A stretch of DNA of 64,000 bases from Adiantum capillus-veneris (lineage: Eukaryota > Streptophyta > Polypodiopsida > Polypodiales > Pteridaceae): NCBI GenBank assembly GCA_014529385.2, contig CM043942.1, positions 48,838,244-48,902,243 on the forward strand, written 5' to 3'. Below the pieces are notes generated by a model. It made no database searches. It worked only from the letters and a program-made list of their open reading frames with translations, and was not told where the DNA came from. The position numbers and the translations under genes were made by a program. This document shows, piece by piece, positions 56,242-64,000 of the stretch; the stretch's first letter is position 1, and every line of letters starts with the position of its first letter.

Positions 56242-56667
56242 ACTCCAAGTATGCAAATAAGGCGACAAAGGTGAGGCCCAAAGCCCAAAGCCCCCATGAC
56301 ATCTTCTACATAGGACCATTCAATCTTGTCATAAGCCTTGTCGAGGTCCAACTGCAGTAGAATGCAATCTTGTTTGGAAAAGGTTGCGTACTCAATTCCC
56401 ACCATTGCTGCCAAGATATTGTCATATATGGATCTCCCTTTAATAAATCCATGACTCCAAGTATGCGAATGAGGCGACAAAGGTGAGGCCCAAAGCCCAA
56501 AGCCCAAAGCCCCCATGACATCTTCCACATAGGACCATTCTATCCTCTCTCATAAGCCTTGTCGAGGTCCACCAGAATGCAGTCTTTTTAGAAAAGGTTG
56601 GGTACTCAATTCCCACCATTGCTGCCAAGATATTTTCATGTATGGATCTCCCTTTAATAAACCCGTG
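56242..56667. repeat. Tandem duplication of about 212 bp inside the L1-type LINE
   Basis: Units 56242-56453 and 56454-56667 both start ACTCCAAGTATGC and end AATAAA(T/C)CC(A/G)TG. They differ at about one base in ten plus small indels, so the duplication is old. It repeats the GFIKGRSI...KAYD coding region. Confidence 0.85.
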
Positions 56668-56897
56668 TTGATGGGGAGAGATGATTCTATTCAGGAGGGG
56701 GGCAGCCTGAGAGCGATCGCCTTGGCAATAATTTTGTATGCTACTGACGTCATAGTAATGGGGCGCCATGCTTAAGTTGAGAGCAGCATACCTGTTTTTG
56801 GATGGTTTGATAAGCCCTCTTTTAACACTTGTATCCAAGCACTCTTCGAAAATAGCTTGATTAGCCCTCCGAGTGATTGGATTTTTGAGATGGGGGG

Positions 56898-56899
<2 letters not shown>

Positions 56900-56937
<38 letters not shown>

Positions 56938-56944
56938 GGGGGGG
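56900..56944. repeat. Poly-G tract, about 37 consecutive G
   Basis: The tract is followed by AGGGGGGG. It interrupts LINE coding sequence, giving a poly-Pro reading on the minus strand. It may be a real expansion or a sequencing artefact. Confidence 0.85.
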
Positions 56945-57068
56945 TTCCTTTATAGAAAGCCAATGAATGTAGCTTTGAATTTTGGAGAATGAATTTTGAA
57001 AGGACATGATTACTTTTTTTTCAAGATTTTCCAGGCTATTTTGGAAAGTCTTTTTGGCCTCCTAAAGT

Positions 57069-57166
57069 CCTCTTCTAAGATCATCGGCCTAGCCATGATC
57101 TTAGAAGAGGATTCACACAATCAAATGCACTCTTGTCGAATTTAATAATGGGCTTTTCACAAACCT

Positions 57167-57222
<56 letters not shown>
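57069..57222. repeat. 16-bp perfect inverted repeat and duplicated segment with (CT)n
   Basis: CCTCTTCTAAGATCAT at 57069-57084 and its exact reverse complement at 57095-57110 flank CGGCCTAGCC. From 57084 the sequence, including a (CT)n tract at 57173-57222, recurs almost unchanged at 58683-58826. Confidence 0.85.
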
Positions 57223-57225
<3 letters not shown>

Positions 57226-57293
57226 TCACTACCGTTGAACAAATGCTAAGCCTTGTATTGGCTTAAGAGTAGCAGAGTCACACACCGTCTTTA

Positions 57294-57640
57294 ACTTATA
57301 GGTCTTTGTTCTTTTTTATCTTGCTCGCCCAATGCCTTCTTTGATTCACAGCCCATGAGGCAAGCGCATGCACGCACACCCGTGTTTAACAAATCTTGGA
57401 AAACATACAAATAAGAGTCATATTGAGTATATTTGAACGTTTTTAGATTTATTTTCCACAATTTAGAGGTCATCTCTTATAGGTCTTTGCTCGTTTTGAT
57501 GCGTGCATGTGAGCAAATGCACACCCTTGTTTTTCAAAACTTGGAAAACCTACAAATAAGAGTCATACTGAGTATATTTGAAGGTTTTTAGATTTAATTT
57601 TCCACCATTTAAGAGGTCATCTAACCTTCAAATGTTTAAT
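57294..57640. repeat. Direct duplication with period of about 182 bp
   Basis: CTTATAGGTCTTTG...TACAAATAAGAGTCATA(T/C)TGAGTATATTTGAA occurs at 57294 and again at 57476. No gene is seen in 57640-58400. Confidence 0.75.
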
Positions 57641-58404
57641 TTGACAGTAAATTTCAATTTTTGTAGGTGGGATTACAGGTTTATTTCGAGCATGTGCAGT
57701 ATGCAAACACATTCTCTCATAATGATTTTCACACTTCGAAAGGAGTACCAAAATTTCATCCAAAGAGTTTCATAAAAAAGTCACGAGGTAGTTTATTAAA
57801 AAAAAATTTAAACACTAGATTTTTTGTCCATCTCCCCCCACTTCAAGTTGGGTGCCATGTGCACACACAAACTTACACACCTTTCTTTGTTTACCGATTT
57901 AGCTCTTCACTTATGGGTAAGGTCAGCCCATGATTCTTCCATGCCGTGTGAATGGTGTATATGATGAGATTGCCTCGCTCCATATTCTCTAAGTTTAATT
58001 TTGCCAAGAATCCCCATCAATTTAAACTTTTCTATGGAACTTCTCTCCTAGATTTGCCCCCTTACTCACTATGTAATATGAGGCACACTTGCTAGTTGGC
58101 CTTCTTTGACACCGCTCATACCACTAGGGTTCTACTAGTCCTCTCAATTGTGCCATAGATCTGAGTCCAAACTATGAAAGCTGTAGATCATGCCGAATAG
58201 TGAGCAGTAGCATACTTTTGTTCGAGCAGGGGCGCGCCCAAAATGGGGGTGGGTGCGTAAGGGACAGATAATAAATCATACAAAACACGCACATACTAGC
58301 GCGCGCACACACACACTATGTTTTATGTAGTCATGATTTCAACCTTGTAGAACGAGTCCAATACTTAAACACCAAGCTACACATTCATTATTCCCCTTTA
58401 AATA

Positions 58405-58585
58405 ACACTAGTATGTGACCCGCGCGTTGCTGCAGCTAAGAAGAAGCAATCATGGCACTCTCCTCCCTCACCTTCCCCTAACGGTGGCAGCATGTACATA
58501 TATACATTAGTATGTGACCCGTGCATCGATGTGGTTGAGAAGAAGCGATTGTGGCACTCTCCTCCCTCACCTTCTTTGAAGGTGG

Positions 58586-58639
<54 letters not shown>
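58405..58639. repeat. 98-bp duplication followed by (TA)n
   Basis: A unit starting TAGTATGTGACCCG and ending in GGCACTCTCCTCCCTCACC occurs at about 58409 and 58507. A (TA)n run spans 58588-58639. Confidence 0.8.
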
Positions 58640-58641
<2 letters not shown>

Positions 58642-58682
58642 CACATACATGTCACATACATACACACATCCATGCTGCTTTG

Positions 58683-58768
58683 ACATCGGCCTAGCCATGA
58701 TCTTAGAAGAGGATTCACACAATCAAATGCACTCTTGTCGAATTTAATAATGGGCTTTTCACAAACCT

Positions 58769-58826
<58 letters not shown>
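58683..58826. repeat. Second copy of the 57084-57222 segment with (CT)n
   Basis: CATCGGCCTAGCCATGATC through CACAAACCTCCTCC and the CT run (58773-58826) match the copy 1.6 kb upstream without visible differences outside the CT length. Sequence from 58827 to 59480 is AT-rich with no recognised gene. Confidence 0.9.
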
Positions 58827-58828
<2 letters not shown>

Positions 58829-59481
58829 CCCACACCCCGCGAAAAACTTGATTACATTTAGAGTTGGCATGTGGATGGATTAACTTTGCCATAAGCAAAC
58901 CAATCCCCCTCTATTTGTAGAAACATACTCAACCCTCCAGGTTTCTTTAGTCTCTCTTTTGTGACGCGTGCGTATACACACTCATCCCAACAATCAACAA
59001 CTCGGTGGGGGAGGGGACGAGGGTGCTCGTGACACATGGAGGTGTCAATTTTTCAAGAACTTTAAGAAAGAGTAGAGGAGTACCTCTTTAGAGTAATTTT
59101 TAAAAATTTAAAAATATTAAATTACACAATTTGTAAAAATAATATCAATATTGGTCTTGAAAACATTCCCTTGAAAAAAAAATTCAAATATATCTTTAAA
59201 AGCCATATTTGCATTGAGTAGAAAAAACCTCCTCAAACTTATCTTTTTTTATGATTTATCCTCGTAGAGTAGAAAGTCTTTTGTCAAAAAAAAACAAAGG
59301 AAGTTTTTTTACTTTTCATTGTCTTTAGGAGAGGCTTTTCTTGTAGTTTTTGGTTTTTTAATTTGTGCATGTAGCTAGTTGTACTTGGTTCTCACATTTC
59401 CAATTTGTTGCTCTAGTTCTCTCAAATTCATCATCATCTAGGTATTCTCAGAGATTTTTCAAATAATACGAATAACCCTTT

Positions 59482-59484
<3 letters not shown>

Positions 59485-59516
<32 letters not shown>

Positions 59517-59712
59517 AGTTAAAATTCCCTTTCTATTACCTACATGTAGTAGATTGGTCATCCAAATTCCCTTCTAAGAAACAGATTCAGATTTCAAGAT
59601 TTATTGGAGGTAGAACTAATCTTCTTTTTCTTCTTCATCCAAATTCCCTTCTAAGAAACAGATTCAGAGTTCAAGATTTATTGGAGGTAGAACTAATCTT
59701 CTTTTTCTTCTT

Positions 59713-59786
<74 letters not shown>

Positions 59787-59844
59787 TTTACTGAAAACTG
59801 AAGATACTTTGTTGTGAGTATTTGTTGAAAATCAACGTCTCTAT

Positions 59845-59918
<74 letters not shown>
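59485..59918. repeat. Microsatellite cluster with a 77-bp tandem duplication
   Basis: (GA)n at 59485-59515; two 77-bp units (59559-59635, 59636-59712) differing at one base; (CT)n at 59718-59778 and 59848-59918. It lies directly upstream of the LINE and may be part of its 5' UTR or its insertion site. Confidence 0.9.
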
Positions 59919-59921
<3 letters not shown>

Positions 59922-60135
59922 GCCGTTTTTTGACCTAGTAGACAGCAGTTCACTCTTTTGACCATAACTTGCTCATCCGAACTCCGATTTAGGTGATCTA
60001 TAGCCTCAATTGAAGAGCGCGAATCCCTCTACGCATTGATGTAAAGACAGAATTTTTCTGTGTAATGGAAGGTTTTGCTGTAACTGCATCTCAAAACTGA
60101 AAAAACTGTCAAAACTTTGCGTTTTTGTTGCCGAC

Positions 60136-61071
60136 TTGAAGGCAATGTCAGACAAAACTCGTAAGGGTGGAAAAGCCACACTCGCCATGGAGAATGATGC
60201 AAAATCTCCAAGGAATTTGGATGCTAATCCAACCACATCATCTACAACAACGGAAGCAATGATCATGGCTTACTTGATCTCGTTACAAGAAACCGTCAAC
60301 AAACAAGGTGAAGAGTTGCGCGCACTTGCAATGGAGAATGGTACTTTAAGAGTTCTCGTTGTGGAGAATGAGCACCTCAAGAAGGTTCTTGAAATGCAAA
60401 CAACACGCTTGATGCATCTTGAGAATGAAGTTCAAGAATGTAAACGCTCTCTTGTTGACATGAATGTATTGAAAGAGAGCTTGAGCAAAGTTGAGAGTGA
60501 TCATGTATTGAAAGAGGAAACAATAGATACAATACAACATGATGTATGTGAGATGAAAAATGCATCCAAATCATGGGCTGATATATGTAAGGATAATGTG
60601 GTTTCTACATCTCCTATCACGCAAGCCGTTGTCCAAGCAAAGAATGTAGAGAATGTGGACACTCAAGAATTGCGACAAAAACGCTCAAAGAACATCGTCA
60701 TTCGTGGAATCAAGGAGGAAAGCATGGAAACACCCCAATCTCTTGCAGTTGCTATTGAAGAGTTTTTTGCTACACACTTTGGCATGTCAGGAATCATGGC
60801 TTATGGTGCACATCGAGTTGGAAAACAAGGAGTCCCTCGCTCGGGAGAATGACCTATTGTATGTACCATGGCTGATGAGGTAAAGAGAAAGATCATCCTT
60901 GACAATGGTTGGATCTACCTCAAAGGAACAGGTTGTAATGTATATGAGGATCGCACTATTATGCAACAAAATGTACGTCGCAAAGCATATGAGGAAAGAA
61001 GCAAGAAGGTTAAGGTATCACCTCAAGAAGAAAAGCCACTTAAGGAGGATGCAAGTCCACCCAACAAATAG
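60136..61071 (+). pseudogene. LINE ORF1 (coiled coil and RNA-binding region), one internal TGA
   Basis: From the ATG at 60136 (MSDKTRKGGKATLA) the protein has a long heptad-like coiled coil (about residues 50-150; repeated ENxxL/K patterns such as LENEVQECKRSL). KNIVIRGIKEES follows, like the RRM-type domain of L1 ORF1 proteins that bind element RNA and trimerise. TGA at 60850-60852 interrupts SGE/PIVCTMADEVKRK in the same frame, and the remaining part (KIILDNGWIYLKGT, MQQNVRRKAYEE) continues to TAG 61069-61071. The family reading is by motif, not by alignment. Confidence 0.75.
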
Positions 61072-61077
61072 GGACAC

Positions 61078-64000
61078 ATGATCTATGAGACCAACTCACG
61101 CTTGCGAATAAGCTTTTGGAATTGTAACGGATATCCATGGAATACGAGAATTGGCATTGATGAGCTTACCAATGACTCCGATGTGATACTTCTTGTCGAA
61201 ACATGGGAGCATGATGCGCAACGAATTCTTGGATTTGACAAATACGATGTGCATTCTTTGATGTGGGCCAAAAATGCAAAGCAACGAAGAGGCCAAGGAG
61301 GCGTAGCATGTATGACCAAAAAGGTTTGAAAGATGTTTCCATTGTCAAAGAAGATAAGTATAAACGCTACTTATGGCTGAAAATCAGCCCACCAAATGGT
61401 CAAGTCATGTTTGTGGCCAGTTGCTACATTCCTCACTATGACTCCAACTTTTATGCTTGCTTGAATATGGATAGAGATCAGCCCTTTGTTGAACTAGAGG
61501 AAGACATTGCTCATTACAAGGATCAAGGTGAAGTCATTGTTTTTGGAGACATGAATGCTCACACAAATATGCTACAACACGACACACAACAAGTAGACAT
61601 GTCGCATGTCTCAAGAAGAATGGATGACTCATACATGTATAATCGAAGTTCTAATGATGCAAAAGAAGTGGATCACTATGGAAAGTCACTTCTACATATG
61701 TGCAATAGTACCGGAATGCTCATTGCAAATGGTGTATCTCTATGGCAAGGCACCAATGACTTTACATGTAGAAAGCACAACAGTGCTAGCGTGATTGAGT
61801 ATATGTTGTTCTCGGAAGCCACTCTAGAATGCATACAAAGCTTTACACTTGGTGAATGGAATCCGGAATCGGATCATAGGATGTTATGTATTGACCTCAA
61901 GTGTGGTAAACGGCCCGAGCATGTAGCCTCCAATCATGATGTGAATGATTTGTACCTACGTCTAGACTTCAAACGAGCACTTATATATGCTGATATGGTG
62001 GACCAAATGTTAAGCATGATAGAGCATCAAGAGAGCCCAACATTAAAATGCAAGTGGAAAGTTTTCAAAGAAGTAATTTTCTCTTGTGCGAAGGAATGCT
62101 TTTCGGTGAAACACATGTCTTGCAAAAGGTCTAAGAAGGGTAGCACCAAGAAGAAATGGTTTGACATGGAATGTAGTCAAGCCCGAAAACACTTGCTAAG
62201 ATTGGATGCAATCAAAGACAAGGAAGTTTACTTGGAATGTTCACACACATACAAAGCACTTGTTCAAAAGAAGAGGAGAAGGTGGGAAGTCGAAAAACAA
62301 CTTCTTTTAGCACAAGAGAAAGCACATGCATGTGGCAAGTTTTGGCAAAATCTAAAAGGCAAGCGCGTTGAGAGCTTTGGTGACTTGACTCTTGAGGATA
62401 TGTATATGCATTGTAAGAATCTCTATGAGCAACCCAATGTTGATAAGATGGAGTGTTGTAGCTCCCTTCCGTTTATGTCTCCCTTCTTTACCATTGAAGA
62501 TGTATGCCGCGCGCTTGAGAAACTTGCTACTCGTAAGGCAGGTGACCTTCAAGGTGTCAAGGCTGAAATGATTACATGGACAAGCAAGAAAACAAGATAT
62601 TGGATATGCGATATGTTTAACCTTGCACTTCAGTATGGCATGCCTCATGATTGGAGTGCAAATTGGATCAAACCTTTGCACAAAGGAGGAGATGTGAACA
62701 ACTATCGCACTATAATGGTTGGTTCTTTAATGGCAAAGTTATTTGGATGTATCATGGAGATGAAGATAAGTGAATGGGATGAAAAGAATGGCAAACGTAC
62801 ACTTGGCCATGCAGGTTTTCGAAAGCATCATAGCACTATTGATCACCTTGTCACTCTTCGAGTTCTTATAGAAGCGTCTCGATTGAAAGGAAAAAAGTTG
62901 TATTGTTGCTTTGTGGATTTCAAGAAAGCTTTTGACATGGTACCGCGAGGAAATCTTTGGAGACGTATGCAAAGCCTTCAAGTGCCGAGAGAATTTATGC
63001 ATGCAGTCTTTCGCATCTACCAAAAAGTGATATGTCAATTACGTATGGGAGATGGAATTTCAGAATTTTTTGCAAGCACTATTGGTGTCAAACAAGGATG
63101 CCCACTTTCCCCAACCCTCTTTGGGCTACTCATTGATGAATTGGAATGCATGGTTCTTGACTTTATGCAGCAAAAAGGCATAGAAGAGGTTAAGATTGGA
63201 AATGCGGTGATCATGCTTTTGCTTTATGCCGATGATGTAGTGCTCTTGGCACATACCTTAGAAGATGCACAAAAGCTTATGAGTGTCTTGGAACGCTTTT
63301 GCCTACATAGCGGGCTGACCGTGAATGGATCCAAAACCAAGGTTATGCTTGTAAAGACCCTCAATGATGAAAATCCATGCATTGTATATAACAATGAGAA
63401 ACTTGAAGTGGTAGATCACTTCAAATACCTTGGCCTTGAGGTTCCATCCAATCATAAATGGAAGGATTGTGCAATGCGTCGCTTGGAAGCCGGAAAGAGG
63501 GCCTATTATGCATTTGAGAACATGTGCAATGCAGGAGAGATCAAGTGTTGGGCTCTCAAAAAGTACCTCTTTGACACATTGGTGACACCGGTGCTTCTTT
63601 ATGGAGTGGAGGTGTGGGGTGGAAGCATCGGGAAGTCTACTTGGAAAGAGTTTGAGAATGTCCAAAAGCGTTTTCTCACCAACTTTCTCCAAGTCAAGAC
63701 ACAAACACCCTACATGTTCTTACTTCTTGAGTCCGGATTGCTTCCCATTGAGGTCTTGGGCATGCAAAGAGTTGTGGAGTACATGCGTAAGACACAACGT
63801 AGCCCTTTGCATCGACTTCCTAGAATCGCATATGAAGCAAGTCAAACGGTTCAAAAGACATGCAAGAGCAAAATACTAAGTTCGGGGTGGATGCTTGATA
63901 TCAAGAAATGGTTTGGAAGATGGGATGCATGTCACTTGGTCAAGGATGCGTCGATCGACTCCCAAGTTAATGAGGCCTTCTTACAACGCCAATGTATCAC
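61078..64000 (+). CDS. LINE ORF2: AP endonuclease and reverse transcriptase, one frameshift, open at window end
   Basis: The ATG at 61078 starts an APE-type endonuclease (RISFWNCNGYPWN, VILLVETWEHD). A one-base change in the A run at 61312-61320 breaks the frame. From about 61323 the next frame is open for nearly 900 codons to base 64000 without a stop. Endonuclease motifs there are IVFGDMNAHT, SASVIEYMLFS (Glu where Asp is usual) and ESDHRML. RT motifs are LYCCFVDFKKAFDMVP, GVKQGCPLSPTLFG and catalytic YADD at 63225-63236, then the thumb and FLQRQCI. It nicks target DNA and reverse-transcribes the element RNA there. The C-terminal finger and stop lie beyond the window; the 13.1 kb copy shows what is expected. 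Confidence 0.88.

Larger units (their letters stand above)
54800..57110 (-). pseudogene. L1-type LINE ORF2 (RT and C-terminal region), minus strand, broken
   Basis: Reading from about 56960 down: MAFYKGT, HQHGFIKGRSIHENILAAM, QLDLDKAYDKIEWSYVED, IKQGCPLAPLLFAIG, the catalytic loop as MLTDDSLMFL (Thr for the usual Ala before DD), SGSKCNKEKSRLISL, FRHLGALLGVDI, then WKNNTKTSHPWQWARWE, DQGGLGILNPVSHVEALCAK, and a tail KWWEYLTRRSPTNSP near 54830. This is a different lineage from the 60-64 kb LINE. A 212/214-bp segment is tandemly duplicated (56242-56453, 56454-56667), a poly-G run is inserted at 56900-56936, and several frameshifts occur. The endonuclease is absent. Confidence 0.85.
59919..64000 (+). 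mobile_element. Near-complete LINE (5' UTR, ORF1, ORF2), running off the window
   Basis: A 5' UTR of about 200 bp is followed by ORF1 (60136-61071) and ORF2 (from 61078). It is the same family as the truncated copies at 13.1 kb and 31.1 kb. Only two or three lesions are visible: a TGA in ORF1 and a one-base indel in the endonuclease. The 3' end lies outside the window. Confidence 0.9.

Overview
The window reads as nuclear DNA of a land plant with a large, transposon-dominated genome. The evidence is plant-type Ty1/copia and Ty3/gypsy polyproteins, two non-LTR (LINE) lineages, initiator-Met and Asp-type primer-binding sites, very long CT/GA and GT tracts, and fragments of plant-like BRR2 and XAP5 (XCT) genes. 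The mix (a transposase-like gene with DUF8039- and DUF7869-like regions, gypsy elements with very long leaders) suggests a seed-free plant such as a fern, lycophyte or moss, but the sequence alone does not settle this. I see no complete host gene, tRNA, rRNA or CRISPR array.

Layout. 1-2.86 kb: 3' part of a copia element with one in-frame amber codon. 2.86-4.64 kb and 6.36-9.5 kb: two blocks of a palindrome-centred satellite; the second is a higher-order repeat of 364 bp (six 60/61-bp monomers). 9.6-12.8 kb: a broken transposase-like gene. 13.1-14.75 kb: a 5'-truncated LINE. 15.6-18.06 kb: 5' half of a gypsy element on the minus strand (LTR, PBS, Gag). 19,436-24,662: a complete, young copia element with a 5-bp target duplication, near-identical LTRs and one open reading frame, but with the integrase catalytic Glu replaced by Lys. 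26.6-28.7 kb: an internally deleted gypsy element. 29.07-36.7 kb: a nest of gypsy pieces sharing one LTR family (starting TGTTAACCC), in both orientations, with integrase, a second protease-like region and Gag zinc knuckles.

36.7-41 kb: low-content DNA with two possible host-gene fragments. 41-46.1 kb and 51.6-54.5 kb: two copies of a giant LTR/leader repeat. Each carries a TATA box, an array of about 152-bp repeats (about 16 versus 5 copies) and a small ORF ending at a good splice donor. 46.1-46.7 kb: a decayed BRR2 helicase fragment. 47-51.4 kb: gypsy protease-region fragments and an LTR. 54.8-57.1 kb: an L1-type LINE on the minus strand. 57.1-60 kb: microsatellites and short tandem duplications. 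60.1-64 kb: the most complete LINE (ORF1, endonuclease and RT); its ORF2 is still open where the window ends.

No set of genes here works together as a host pathway. The functional logic is that of transposable elements (Gag, protease, integrase, RT/RNase H; ORF1 and EN-RT) plus satellite expansion. Nearly every element is broken. The 19.4-24.7 kb copia element is the freshest, and the 60-64 kb LINE is close to intact.
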